A DNA stretch of 64,000 bases from Hyphochytrium catenoides (GCA_900088475.1 FLMG01000658.1:1-64000), one strand, 5' to 3'; counted from the stretch's first letter, positions 1 through 12,065 are shown. Notes: generated by a model from the letters alone, not told the origin. A program made the numbers and translations.

Positions 1-1960
1 AGCCGCTCTAATTGGTAGCATGCTACCGTGCCTGTGCTACCAAAAAAAGTCTCCATGGGAACGACCCTTATTCATGAAGTAATAATAAAGTCCGTAGAAA
101 ATAACCGCAGATCCGAAATAACCTCCTCCTTCATACTTTATAATAGTTCCCAACAGCAAGAAGAAGTGAAGGTGGTAGAGTTTACCTTTCTTTATTGCAG
201 ACGGAGAAGTGGTATCTGATCTTGAAGAGTCTTCGCGGCCGTGGAGTGTGATAGGTGGCAGACCTACCCTTCTTCTTCGGAGGCGGCTAGGTCAATAATC
301 TTCTATAGGTGATGATGATGATATGAGGGATGATGAAGACATAATAGCTACTAATGCTCAGACAGGGAGGTGAAGAAGAAGATGATGATGATGATGAAAG
401 AAAGAAGAGAAGGAAGAAGAGGCACAGAAGAGTGACGAAGTCTAGGTCCCTCGAAGTCTCTCTCATCAGCGTCATGATCAGAAAAGAAGGAAGACTCTTG
501 ATTCATTTCCTCAGCGATAATAACAATAGGAGAGGCAGGAGGAGGGAGAGAGGAGAAGATAGAAAGAAAGGCACTCAATCAGACCATCATATCATCCTCG
601 ACGACGACAGGCAAGCAAATAGAAGACTTCAATTACCGCTGAGGAGAAATGCACTACTACTACTACAGAACGAATCGGAGGAAGCGCAGTCTTCATGCAT
701 CGCCAGTTTGAGACTCCTCGGGGGGTTGTTGTTTGAATGAGTAAGGCCATTCTGCTAAGGCGAGACGAATGGCAAATGTCGAGAAGCATCAACAAGTGTC
801 TTTTGTGAGACTAAGAGTAATATGTTAACACCTCCTCATCGTCAGAAGAAGAAGAAGAGACGAGCGTTCTTCTTTCTGGTCTCCAATTCTCTTCTCTTTT
901 TACGATCTCTTGTCAAAACAGAAAGGATCATCTTGGGTCTCAAACCAACATACAGCTGGTGCTCTAGACGAAGAAGTAGCGACTCATCAGGGAACCCCGC
1001 GGCCGCCACGTCTTCCACGCATCAGTACGATAAAACAACAAACGGGTAGTAGGAACAAGCGCTTTATATTCCATAAATTCTCACGCACAGCTGAAGAGAG
1101 CAATAACTAAAGTATATAGAGAGGTAAAGGATGATCCGGCGAGCTCTAGCGCAAAACCGTCACGGTCCTTTGAATCTTCTTCCTCTTTCCTGTTCTTCAT
1201 TAGCTATGTTCCTTCTCCTCTTTGTAAAGGACAGAAGGAAGAAAGGAACTGTGTGGTACTACGAACAAATGCAAAGTCCTCCTAATCTAGAGGCTACCAA
1301 GAGTAGACGGAAAGCATTGAGAAGAACGGCAGCAGAGAGATCATCATAGGCTTCCACTACTCGCCCGCCGCTCGTTTCGTTGAGAGCGGGCCGTTGAGCC
1401 GGCAGTCTGCCGCTCCACCACCACAGGCAAGCAGCAAAGGTAGGACGAACAGAGACAGGTAGATAAGGGTGAGCTTGAGGGTTGGAGGCCGCCGCTCGGA
1501 CGATAGACCAAGAAGGAGAAGGAGGCGGGCGGCACAGCAAACAAACGACAGGATGAAGAGGTCGTAGTTCCTTGGGAATTCTCCCCACCACCAATGATAA
1601 ATAACGCGAGAAGAGAGAAGAGAAGATCTTCTTCTTCGCTAAATAACAGTCAACAAGAGGAGGAGCAGCAGCAGCCAAGCTGGAGCAGTGGTGGTGGATT
1701 GCTTCGGACTCTGTTCCCTGCCTTGCACAACGAAGACCCGGATATCCTAGAAATGCCGCCCTTTTTACTTCTAATAAGAGAGAACAGGTGAGAGAACCCT
1801 ATCAGACCGTTACTGAGGGAAAATAACCTCTCTGCGAATACCTTCCTTTCAGAAACCCTTCCGTTAAGTTTCCAGGGCAAATGCTAGCAGTAGAGCTTGA
1901 AAGGTTTCATGCCCCTGCTGGGAAAGATTTCCTGGGGATCAGATACAGCGAGAGGGGAGA
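1..1960. other. Gene-poor, triplet-rich DNA
   Basis: I see no convincing gene here. Open frames on both strands are low-complexity products of GAA, GAT and CTC triplet runs (for example around 360-440 and 840-870), coding in different frames for acidic, serine-rich or leucine-rich nonsense. No recognisable domain and no frame-consistent exon pair was found. It is best read as intergenic DNA with biased composition. Confidence 0.6.
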
Positions 1961-1997
1961 GGGAGTTGTCATGATGTCCGCATCTTTTGGACACACA

Positions 1998-2316
1998 ACT
2001 CTCTCTCTCTGTCTCTCTGTCTATGCCTCTCTCTCTCACACTCTCTCTCCCTAACTGTGTCTCTCTCTTTTCTTCTCTGTCTCCCTCTTTTGCTATCTCT
2101 CTCTTTCCTTGTTCGTTTTCTCTCTCTCTTTCCTTTTGGCTCTCTCTCTCTCTCGTTTTTGGCTCTCTCTCTCTCTTTCCTCTTTGTCTCTCTCTCTCTC
2201 TTCTCTTTTTTGGCTCTCTCTAAATGTCTCTCTCTCTTCTCTCTCTCTCTCTTTTTCTCTCTCATTCTCTCTCTCTCTCTTCTTTGGCTCTCTCTTTCTC
2301 TCCCCTTCACAGGCAG
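1998..2316. repeat. Imperfect CT/GA microsatellite tract (about 300 bp)
   Basis: A long pyrimidine-rich tract on the plus strand is built of CTCTCT runs interrupted by GT, TTT and TGG units. It keeps several frames open on both strands (Ser/Leu on plus, Arg/Glu on minus), which creates spurious ORFs. A second tract of the same kind lies at 35.99-36.23 kb. Confidence 0.9.
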
Positions 2317-2871
2317 CAAGGGATTGCTGTTGTGTCTTGATTATTGATAAGTTTTTATTTGAGGCGGGATGATGAGCAGCAAAAGCAACGAACTCCCCTG
2401 CTGGGAGGGCTGTGACGAAGGAACAGAGTCCATCAAGGATGAGCAGAGAAGTGAGATGGAGGCTCCTTTCATCAGAGGGAGAAGAAGACCAGAGGATCAC
2501 ACGAGCGTCAGGAGCTCCTCCCAACAGAGCAGCATTAATAGTTCGAAGCGTACGACCGCTACTTTCCCCTGCTGCTCTTGTCGACACCATAAACAGCAGT
2601 CGTCTGCCGTTTGCTATCAATAGCGTTTCGCAAGCTTCATAAGAAATCGGAAGACAACGTCTTCTCTCTCCTCTTTGGAACGCTGCTTGTTTGGCCTTTC
2701 TTCCCCGCGTCGCAATGAAGATGACAGCTTCGTACTAGGAAAGATTTAAGAACCCACATGATAATGATACCTGCTCACCAGTGGCCATCACTCTTCTGAG
2801 ACAAGAAAGGCATAGGCGCGCACTCTAAGACCGGACCAACCGGCGGTAAGCGCAGTTGCGGACAGAGAAAG

Positions 2872-3636
2872 ATGAGGTTCCTGTCATCCAGACGTAAAGA
2901 TGTCGGAGGAGAGGAGCCTGCAGAGGAGGAAGGGCCAGAGAGCAATACTGACGTGCTGCCCAAAGCAACAGCTTCCAACCGGAGGACTTCAAAGTCTACC
3001 TTCACCAGTGCCGTCTCTAAGCTTGGGAAGAAGGATCACCAGAAGCAAGAGACGGAAAGACTTGACTCTGTCCCTCAGCAAGAAGAGGTAAAAGCATCAC
3101 CCAAGGAGAGAACCCCTAGAATGGCTGCCAGGAACCTTCCTCGTCGATCACCTACATCTACCAGACAGGACCATGAGAACCAATTTGCAAGGCTACACGA
3201 TGTACTGATGCACCGGTCTAAAGGTGCCTCCGATGACCGCCTTCTTTATCACCTTGTCCAGTCTTCTAGCACTGGATCTATGGAAGGGGAGCCGCAGCGA
3301 GTGCCTACTGCCACTGACAGTGAAACTGGTAGCAGCTTGTACAGCCTATCGCGGCTAGCTATAGATAGAGAGAAGGCTAAGTCTATGAACACCAGAGACC
3401 GACTGCGCCTCTGGAGGAGCCAGAAGCACGTGCTAAACTCTGAGGTCTTCAACTCCGACCGCCGCCCAAGCAGCAGAGTATCCGCCGCCCACCGCAGGAG
3501 ATTCGGCTCGTCCTCCAAGTCGCCGGGGCAGGAGGTTCAAGAAAATAATCAAGAGGATTGTGTGCAGCAGGAACACGAAGATGTAGCTAAACCGCTTACA
3601 AAGCAAGTGCGCTTTAGGGAGTCCGACAAGCTATGA
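2872..3636 (+). CDS. Hypothetical basic, disordered protein (254 aa)
   Basis: This is a single open frame of 254 codons from an ATG to TGA. I do not recognise the family. The protein is rich in Lys, Arg, Ser, Glu and Gln and has no hydrophobic segment, so a soluble, largely disordered protein is likely. Its composition is not a simple repeat, unlike the ORFs further left, which argues that it is real. Near the C-terminus (about residues 244-250) the stretch KQVRFRE fits the short RVxF-type docking motif for protein phosphatase 1 (K/R-x-V-x-F). Such motifs occur by chance, so that function is only a suggestion. The flanking 2.6-2.87 kb and 3.64-4.9 kb contain no supported gene. Confidence 0.5.
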   Translation: MRFLSSRRKDVGGEEPAEEEGPESNTDVLPKATASNRRTSKSTFTSAVSKLGKKDHQKQETERLDSVPQQEEVKASPKERTPRMAARNLPRRSPTSTRQDHENQFARLHDVLMHRSKGASDDRLLYHLVQSSSTGSMEGEPQRVPTATDSETGSSLYSLSRLAIDREKAKSMNTRDRLRLWRSQKHVLNSEVFNSDRRPSSRVSAAHRRRFGSSSKSPGQEVQENNQEDCVQQEHEDVAKPLTKQVRFRESDKL

Positions 3637-4889
3637 AGGGCCCTGTAAGAGAGATGATTAATCTTCAAGTGCCTATGGCATGGCTAAGGATTTGGAGGCT
3701 GACAGACCAACGCGACTATTGTTATTAAGGGTGCAACCCTCAGAAAAAGAAATTTCTTTGGACTGGCCCGGGCACTCATCTGACTGCAGAAGTTATCCTT
3801 AGTGTGTGTGTCTTCTCTACTTGTTAGGCAGAAGTATATCCTCAGAAAGCAAAATCACATCTACCAAGCAGTAAGATACGCTGATTGGAGCAACAAGTCA
3901 CTTTGAATGAGGCATACCAGTCTTCCTCACAGCCAATCTCAGCAGGACAGACCGGCAGACGGCATACTGTTCTCTCTTTGTAGACGTCGCGACAGATGTA
4001 AAAAATAAAAGGGGACTCAAGCTGGGGGCCGTCGTTTCCTGTAGGGGACGTGGCTACTTGCCGATTGCTATGTAGGGAAGACACATGCTGCCTCCATTGG
4101 TGGAAACTCTTGCCAGCTTTCAAGGAACTACCTGTCCCTGATATCCCAGAAGTATTGTCCATTTTACCTGCCACACGTCCCGTGAGCTTCCTTCTTTGTC
4201 CTCATACTCTATAGTCTGCCACTCCCTCAGACTGCCAGCTGGAAGAGATCTCTCCAAATATCGTGCAGGTTTAGTCCCTTAGTGCTTCAACAGGCCCGTT
4301 GGGGACCTGAGTGGGTGCGGCCTTGTTGTCTATCGCCCGGTGGACTAGCCGGAAGCGGGCGGGCTAGCGTAATGTCAAGCACTGTTTCGGATATAGAGCA
4401 CTAGACGCTGAGCTGTTACAAATGATGCTATTGAGAGTGGCAATAACAATCATAGATGATGTGCTTCTAGCTGCTGTGGGTCCGTCACATTATAGAAAGA
4501 GGAGAGGAGGAGCGATATCTCGACCTCTGCACCATTCCTTTGCTGAGTGCTTTGAATAAGCGAATAGAGCTAATCTTTCTGTGACCATCCTTCTTCCTGC
4601 GCCCTGATTGATGCCCACCTCCAGCGCTGACAACGAGAGAAGCCGGAGCTTGAAGACCGGTGATCTCTCTCAAGCTTGCGCGCTGGGCTGGTCAAAAATT
4701 CAATGCCCTTTCAACTGTCAATCTCCACAGATCCGGGGGGAGCACTGTAAAAAGGGTCCTGGGGTGGGTCTGTAAATTGGTTGGTCAGCCTTCCAAGCAA
4801 CAAGGACACTCATCCTTTCCCTTACATTTGTGTGGCGAGGCGCTGCAATCATCTCTGATGACTGGAGGAAGCTATGAAGCTCAGAAGAT
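3637..4889. other. No supported gene
   Basis: A 110-codon minus-strand frame at 3842-4174 is the longest open stretch. It has no recognisable domain, and I could not join it to a second exon. Nothing else is supported. Confidence 0.4.
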
Positions 4890-5202
4890 ATGACAGTCGA
4901 CGATCTGCAGTGTGCCAAGTATTGGCTCAGTAAGCAGCGGTCCGAGCTCAGTCTGCATCCCAGAGGCACAATGAGCGCTATCTCACTGGCTTCAAGCATC
5001 ACGTGAGTTGGGTTAGCCATTGGCTGGTATGAGCAGAATCGTGCAGAGGGGTGAGCATTCGGGCTGTGATTAGCGCTTTCGGCTCTGGATGGTCCTATCA
5101 TCACTTTGTAGACGTTGTGCCTGGGAGAGAACCAACCCCTATTACTTCCGGTGCACCATATCCATTTGCCATAGAATAATGCTCGTGGAAGGTTGTCGGT
5201 GA
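4890..5202 (+). CDS. Possible two-exon small protein (67 aa)
   Basis: An ATG at 4890 opens a frame that reaches a GTGAG donor after 5002. A TTTGTAG acceptor before 5112 restores the frame (phase 2 joined to one base), and the second exon ends at TGA 5200-5202. The 67-residue product is not low complexity and contains four cysteines in the second exon. I do not recognise it. The support is only splice-signal and phase consistency, so it could be a chance join. Confidence 0.25.
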
Positions 5203-5943
5203 GATGATCGTTGGTGCTATCGTCAGCGGATGCTCTGACTACCCATATCCTGACCCTTTGCTACCGGAATGGTGTTAGACTGTGTCAGTCATTCTAAAAC
5301 TGAGATTACAACTACTTCCTCCTTTGCCGGAAGTGGGATGACTGACGCTTGCGAAAATTGTTCCTTTTCCTAACATCTTAAGACAAAACAGGAAGACAAC
5401 CAGCACTGTCCGTCACACAGCTCGTCTCAGGGTTGTCGACCAGATTAGCGAACAATGAGATGATGAGAAGCATTTGTTTGACCATCGGATGATGCTCAAC
5501 AATTAGACTACAATTCCCTGATCATTGTTCACTAGCCCAGCGGCAAAGTCACATAGGACACCCTTTCTGCTATGGACGTAGTAGGTAGTGCGCTTTTAAG
5601 AGTCTTTGGTACTAGGGTCAGCAAGGCACACTCTGTAACTGTTAGGGTCCATCGTATGATGTGCCCGATGGCTGCTTATAATTTCAAACCTTGCTAGAAA
5701 GCATGTGGAGCACGTGCAAGCGCCATGCAACTTTTATGCATGATGCTAGCCGAAGCCCACAAACAGCTCTACGCCATAGTTCTGTTAGGCCTTTATATGG
5801 TCACAATAAACACATTATGCTATCAATATAGGTCCCTCTCCCTGAGCACTAAGGCTTTCGTTTAAACTAGAATGTGACAGGCTGTTCCGATTGCTGCTAA
5901 CATAGGGTTTGCCCGCAGGTTCTCAAAAGACAGGCAGGAGCTT

Positions 5944-6400
5944 TCATCTCCTTCGTGACTTCTCTAGGATCGTCCGAAGTTCTGGGGCGCTCTGCAGAAC
6001 GTTATATATTGTGATTGGGCCTTCAGCTTTGCCTCGGGGCTAAACAATCAATAAGGAGCGAGAACAGGGGCCGTGTGGTCAGTGAAACGAGGGCAATTAT
6101 CTGATACCGCGACATCCCCCCCACACTTTTCCTACTTACCCGTTCCGCCATGCACTTCATCAGTTCTCTGCCGGCTAGCTCGACAGCCATAGGATCTCGG
6201 TTTTTGTAGCCGTCCACATCCTTGAGCAACGTTTCCTCATCCATGTCATCATCATCATCGTCTTCATCCCCACCGCCAGTTAACGCAGCAAGGAAGTTGT
6301 TGAACTCGATGGTGCAAGGTTTGTGGCTAATTTTTTGACGGTTCAAGTATCTCCTCACATCAACCATGTGGATGACTCCTCGTCGGCGTATTCCTGACAT
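5944..6400 (-). CDS. Small acidic/basic protein of unknown function (about 118 aa, two exons)
   Basis: On the minus strand an exon at 6400-6140 runs from MSGIRRRG through an Asp/Glu-rich stretch (GGDEDDDDDDMDEE) to a GTAAGT donor. A second exon at 6039-5944 after a TTTAG acceptor continues in phase 0 and ends with the basic tail LEKSRRR and TGA. An upstream in-frame ATG at 6454 would add 18 residues, but a C/T-rich stretch ending CTCAAG just before 6400 could equally be a splice acceptor, so the true start is uncertain. The family is not recognised. The clean phase-0 junction and non-repetitive sequence make a real gene likely. Confidence 0.5.
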
Positions 6401-6454
6401 ATTCTTGAGCGAGAGGAGGCAAAATAAGCCCCGGATAGTATGTATAGGAGCCAC

Positions 6455-7973
6455 AGGATCTATTTTATGAAGGGAGAAGCCAAAGTCCTGTTAATCTAGT
6501 AGCGAGCCCAGCTAAGTTCGCTTATGGACCTACCTCTCCCTCTTATCCACCAACCGAAATCGGTCAGGACGACTGGATCGCGGGAACCTTACTTCCTGGT
6601 GTGTCTCAAACAAACAGAGCTGCTTACCCACCAACGGTAAAGCCCCACTTCAGGCGAATCCTCTGCTCACCGGACCTTTGGGTGGGCGGACTCCAGAGTG
6701 GAAAGTAGGCCGAGATCTGCAGAAGAAATCTCTATGACGAGCTTCCAACAACAGAACTCCAGACCAGCCAGCGGAGTCTCCTCGGGGTCGCTAACGGCCA
6801 GCATTCAGGATGTGTTCCTCAATAAACTCGCTAACAACGACTACAGGGCAATGATGGTGAGGGATATCGAATCTTTGTAGAGAAGAAATCACTATAATTA
6901 CTCATAAATCTCATCATGAAGCGTAATAGCTTTCTGCTCAAAAAATAAATCCAATGCCGCATCGCTCCTTTCTCGTTATAATGCAAATGATGGGAGGAGG
7001 TATGCCCTAGGCTGCGCTTCTCTGATTCTATTCCGTGTTGTTGATGGACTCATTCGGTTTGATGATGACGACATTTTTTTCATATGAAGAAGGCGCCCAT
7101 TTCAGGGGAAGAAGTCCGCGATAAAGATTGTAAGGGTTGATCTTGTTGGCATCGTTCTCGCTGCGTAGCTATTAATGGAATTACTCTGTGTGGTACATCC
7201 TTCTTGAGGTGCTTACAGTGCTGATGATGGGGACTTCTTCTGGACCTTATGGACACAGTGCTCCGCCGAAGGAATAGTCTATTATCTCTCTACGTGCAGT
7301 ACTTCTTGAAGTGCTCTTCATGCATGATGGTAATTGGTCGTTGATCTCATCGGCACCATTTACCGCGGCCCCTATGGTCTTTCTCAGGGTATGCGGCGCT
7401 TCTTGAAGAATTCACGATCCATAGTGGAAACTTTTTATTTATAGGTGGCGCTGCCATCCGCCTCAACAATGGTCTCTCGTCGTGTATGCAGTTTATTCAC
7501 ATAAAGTAAAACTAAGTCGTGCCTAATCTTAAAACTCTCTACTCCTGTTGTCAAAGTGCCTATCAATACGTATGAGTCGATGATACTGAGACGCCAACAG
7601 GGAGGTTGAGAGCAAAACGTCATTCACAAAATAAGGGAAGTGAGAGGGGCGAGTCTGCTGCCAGTGAAAGAAGAGAGGTAGCAAAGAAGCCTGAAAAAAC
7701 CATGGCTAAAACCTCACACCAACGAGTGATAAGACAATTGTTCAAAAGCAACCGGTCGCCCCGACAGAGCACGACCACGAGGATCTGAGGAGACTTCGAG
7801 CCCCATGGGGTAGACCATCTAGAAGGCGGATGAGAAGACTGCGGTATCAGACCCTGCTTGGTCCCTACTGAACCGCAGTGGGAAGAAATCTACGCCAGAT
7901 TGCTTTGTTTGGCGCGACAAGTTGCTGCGTATTTGAGCTCATAGGCGAGGTTGTGGCATCTCGCCCGCCGAGC
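6455..7973. other. Mostly intergenic
   Basis: The only non-repetitive open frame is a 60-codon plus-strand ORF at 6698-6880. It has no partner exon and I do not claim it as a gene. A second short frame at 7606-7788 is basic and low-complexity. Nothing else is supported. Confidence 0.4.
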
Positions 7974-9679
7974 CTAGCGATGGCCATCGTGCTGGTTTGC
8001 CTTCAATGTGTTAGTGACGACGCCCAGGTGGATAATCCTGTCCCCAGCCTGCACGACAGGATTCACGTTCTTTCCAATGACAATTCCGTCTTCTGGAGCA
8101 AAGTAGTCCCTAACATGATCGCCTAGTAGAGAGAATGGTGAACATAAGGTAGTGACACATCATAGGCTGGGAAAATCCCTTACCGAAGACATCATGGACT
8201 GTTGCTATCTTGTCGCCCTTCCTCACCCACGTGTTGACCTCTGCAGTGTAGAGGTGGTAGAAATGAGACGGGAATGGCTTTAGTAACAGAGACATATACT
8301 TGGCGTGCTAACGGTCATAGGAGCAAGCACTGACCTGGATGGACGACCATCAGCCCTCCAACATCTGCATAACTCCACGAAGACCGCCCACAGACCACTG
8401 GGTCCACATCTGGCGGCTCATTGGAGGCTTCGACAGAGAGCATGTTCAGATACACCATAATGTTATACACGCCGACGAGAGCGTGCCTGATGTACCGCCG
8501 CTGAAAGACTAGCGGGTTGCCAATCTCCACAGTGATGGCGGGGATTTGCAGCTTGGCGGCCGCCCCTCTGAGGGAGCCGTCCGGACTGGAGTTATGTACG
8601 ACAATCTGCGGGTTCTGTAGAAGCGCCATCCGTCTGGCCATTGGCTCCAGAAGATTTGCCCGCACATAAAGAGAGTTTACTCTTCCGTGGCTCGCAGTGT
8701 GAAGGTCAATGAGAAAGTCTAGCTTCTTGATAATCTTGTGCATGAACTGGTAGCAGTATTGATTCCCGCTATCGCCGTCTGGCTTGCCAGGGAACAATCT
8801 GTTGAGATCCTGACCGTCACTGAAGGTTCTGGTGCACCGCATAAAGCCCGGGTTATTCACCACGGGCACGAAGACCACGATGCCGTGCAGAGAGTCGACA
8901 TCCAGCTCCTTAACTAATCTGTGGATCAGCGGGATGCCATTGAGCTCATTGCCATGCACCGCTGCTGTTATGCCTAATATTGGCCCTGAGAGCATCCCTC
9001 GTGCTATGATCAGCGGGATCTTCAGGGTACGAGAGAACGCATCCATGGTAAGCGAGAGCCATAACCGGTGGATGCGGCCGGGAAGGAGATCAGAAAACTC
9101 CACAGTGTCCAACAGCACGCGCTTGTCTGTCTCCTCATAATGGCTGAAGTCTGAGGGCCTTCGAACCATTGGCCTCTTTTTCTCAAGCATTGAGCCCAAC
9201 ACGTTTAGCACATTCATGCCCTCCGTCGTATCTTGAAAGCGAGCGTTGTCAACCTTGGATGCCCAAGCCAGCACGTTAACATTCACACCTGCGCCTCCAG
9301 CCTCTCCCAGCCACCGTTGCCACTTCTTCAGGATCTTACCAAAGGCAACTTTATTGACAGTGGCATAGTCAAAGAGCCGCATAATCCTCTCACGGAAGTT
9401 CAGCAGCGTCAGTCTGTCATGCTTCTTCTCTTCAGCGAGCTTGTGGCCCTCGTCCACTAACTTCTTGATCTCTACCGTGTAAAAGTCATCAACCCTTCTT
9501 ACGTCTTCCTCAATAATGGCTTCAAACTTCAGAACCGTATCGCTAATAGTCTCAGGAGGCGGATGCTCCTCGGCAGAAGTTCCAGCTTGCCGGATTAAGT
9601 TCTTGAGCTCTTCATACCGCACGTACTGATCCTTCCATTCAGGCACCATGCGCACAAGCATCTGCTTGGAAAACTTCAT
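7974..9679 (-). CDS. SPX domain fused to aspartoacylase/succinylglutamate desuccinylase-like zinc hydrolase (516 aa)
   Basis: Three exons on the minus strand (9679-8335, 8240-8184, 8122-7974) join in phase to give 516 residues. Residues 1 to about 125 are an SPX domain: MKFSKQM start, the PEW..QYVRYEELK helix with Tyr22 and Lys26, the central FEAIIEEDVRRVDDFY helix and the VAFGKILKKW helix with Lys115, Lys118 and Lys119. These basic residues match the inositol-pyrophosphate pocket of known SPX domains. Residues about 195-500 are an AstE/AspA family (M14-like) hydrolase with zinc ligands His242 and Glu245 (VHGNELNG) and His327 (DLHTAS), Arg294 in DLNRLFPG and a catalytic-type Glu385 (TVEIG). 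The two small introns lie in the C-terminal beta part, which ends with APEDGIVIG...VQAGD. All key residues of both parts are present, so the enzyme is probably active and regulated by phosphate status. The substrate is unknown; N-acyl amino acids are the usual family substrates. Confidence 0.9.
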
Positions 9680-9926
9680 CCTTCGTGACTGCCAAGTCAG
9701 TTGCCCTTGATGTCGTCACGATCTAGCGGAATCTGTGTCTAGAACTAGCAGGCGCAGCAGCGAGCGGAGGTCTAAGGATAAATTTGCGGGCCTCTGTCTC
9801 CGACAATGCTAACAAGCCTGTTCGACCTGCTGACAACTGACCCAGGCAATGATGATCAGCGTTAACCCATCGACTTGAAGCTCCATCTGTCACTGGCCTA
9901 AACCGTTGCTGGTGGGGGAGAAGTCC

Positions 9927-10701
9927 TCAGTGCGGAGTGCTGAGCTGCATCAAGCGGCCTCTCCATGCCGCAACGCCTTGAAGCCCAAGATCATGAAGGC
10001 TCATGCACTCGGCTGCCTCTCCTTCCTTCAGATAGGCGCTAACGGTTGGGATTCTACCATCTGTGCCTTGCTTTGTGCACGCGTTCTACTATGTGTAAGG
10101 AGTAAGGAATGTCCGCACTCATCCCAGGAAAGAGCTCGTTGGCCGCCGTCATCAGGGACCCGAGCTTGGCTTGAGCTCCACCAGGCTTTGCTTCGGGAGC
10201 TGGTGAGCAACTAACACCACACTGCGTGGGTTGGCAAGCAGCAGCAGGGCCACAAGCACAACACCACAAGGTCATAGATGACAGGTAGATTAGGCTGCAT
10301 TCGCGTTATATATAGACAACAGTAGGTAGGGTTGTTGGCCGGTACTAAGGGCGCCTCTTCTTTACTGTGCACCATCCGGGCATCACGCAGCGCTGCCGGT
10401 CCAGCTAATCCAAGGGATGTATGAGGGAAAGATCGCTTCGCGTCGCCCTTTTATGTAGCCTGTTATACCCGTCTAGCCTGCTCTCCTAAGGACACTCGCC
10501 TCATGCTGCTGTGCTCCGTTAAGCCCTTCTTGCCGGACTAATTACGATCCCACTTCCCTCACTTGTTACTTTTAGTGTCTTTCTGCTTCTTCCAGCACCT
10601 TTTCTATGACAACAAAGTGGCCTCATACCATACTCTGAGGAGGGCTGCTGTTGTCTCCACCCACTAAACCCCCCGCCAAGAAGGAAGTCCTCCGCCGCCA
10701 T
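9927..10701 (-). CDS. Possible small multi-exon protein (about 107 aa)
   Basis: A candidate minus-strand gene lies just upstream of the SPX gene. Exon 1 (10701 to about 10626) starts MAAEDFLLGGGF and ends before a GTATGAG donor. Exon 2 (from about 10201) follows a CACCAG acceptor in the right phase and reads through LMTAANELFPGMSADIPYSL. The last exon ends with LMQLSTPH and TGA at 9929-9927. Joining exons 2 and 3 in frame needs a 19-nt intron (about 10038-10056, GTAG...TTAG), much shorter than the others here. Either this is an ultra-short intron, a sequence error, or the model is wrong. The family is not recognised. Confidence 0.3.
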
Positions 10702-12065
10702 TCTACTAGTAAGTGGCTATGAAGCACACTCCTAACTACCCTACAGCCGCACCCGTCGTCATCAAGCCACGGGGGCAGTTGATGCTTCTGGGTTTGTTCT
10801 CCATAGAGCGGCTGCCCTTCTTGTCGTGGCATACGATTTACTGCCCTCACTAATTAAGGAAGACGTATTTATTATGATGATAAGCTCAAGGGTCTCTCGA
10901 CCAATTGATTGCAGCGTCTAATAACTGAGCGTCGTCTGGTTTGATACATGTTACCTCTTACACCGCCCCTCACGTCGAAGTACTCTACTGACCTAGAAGT
11001 GTCCGAGCATTGCCTGCGTCCTACTACTACTTGTGAAGGTTAGTGTCTACCTAGCCGGTGGGAAGAAGCCAGATCTTTAAACTACCTAGCCTGCTCTTTA
11101 TAGGCGCTAAACCTGGCGCCTTGCGTCCCAAGTCCCCGATGATGTTTTCATTCGACGCCGCACCACCTATGGCTAAGAAAAATACATTTATGAGCAAGTT
11201 TCCTCTGTTCTTCCGCCTTGCCTTAGATAGTGGCTGCCGATCCCTATGTAATGAGGATGCGAGCAAATAAGGGTCACGGGAGCTTGTAGACCTGGAGACT
11301 GAGCCACGTGAGATGATGATGGGCAGTGAAAGTGACCTTGAAGACTGGTGGCCAGGCCGACCAACCACGAAGTTCCCATGAAGATTTGGCATTCAAACCA
11401 TTAGTGCCTGAGAGAGCGTGATAGGATCTGCGCCATTGGGCGGTAAAAACCTCTCAAATGGGAAGAAGACGTACTCTTGAAGGGGATGAAAAAGTAAATC
11501 CCAGATTTCTCACAAGCTGAAACGGATTATTTTTGGCAGAGTTGAAGTTGAAGAAAGATTCCTTTCCTCGGAGTAGTTTTCAATTACTGCAGGCTGACGT
11601 TAATTCAGACTAACCGAAACCTTCAAAATTGAGGAAGCTTTCAGGCCCGATGATGATGTGTTGAGTGCAATCCTTGACAGTTTGATAGGTGCTTCTCCAT
11701 CTCAAGAGCTGCTCTCACTGGACAGAGAGATGCACTGCACTCTCGAGGAGTAAGAGCAGGGAAGGGAGCAGCTGATGGCGCAGAAGATAGAGAGGGAAGA
11801 ATCTAGAGAGATAATGAGAAGCGTCGGAGATAGAAAGAGAAGGGACCAGGTAGAAGATGCGCTGGTTATACAGAGTCCCCTACAATAGTAGCCAAAGATA
11901 GAGGAAAGTAGAGGAAAAGGCGGTGTTGTGAGGAATAAGGTTTGAGAGAATGAAGGGAGACAGTCCACCCAATGAAGCGTTATATGGCGCTCTCCTCCCA
12001 TCGAGGCTGGTGAGACAGAGCTTGCGGACGATGCTCATCACTCGTCAACCTTCATATGCATCACG
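10702..12065. other. No supported gene
   Basis: Short frames at 11051-11392 and 11702-12001 (minus) lack recognisable domains and clear splice partners. The stretch includes the upstream region of the membrane-protein gene that starts at 12066. Confidence 0.4.

Noticed and set aside
1969-2620. Arg/Glu-rich minus-strand ORFs of 116-175 codons
   Set aside because: They are produced by the CT microsatellite read on the other strand; the composition follows the repeat.
6698-6880. A 60-codon ORF containing SIQDVFLNKL, reminiscent of the Hfq N-terminus
   Set aside because: The similarity covers about ten residues, the Sm motifs that define Hfq are absent, and a bacterial RNA chaperone is not expected here.
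8832-9140. A plus-strand ORF of 102 codons
   Set aside because: It is the shadow of the SPX-aspartoacylase exon, which has clear domain motifs on the other strand.
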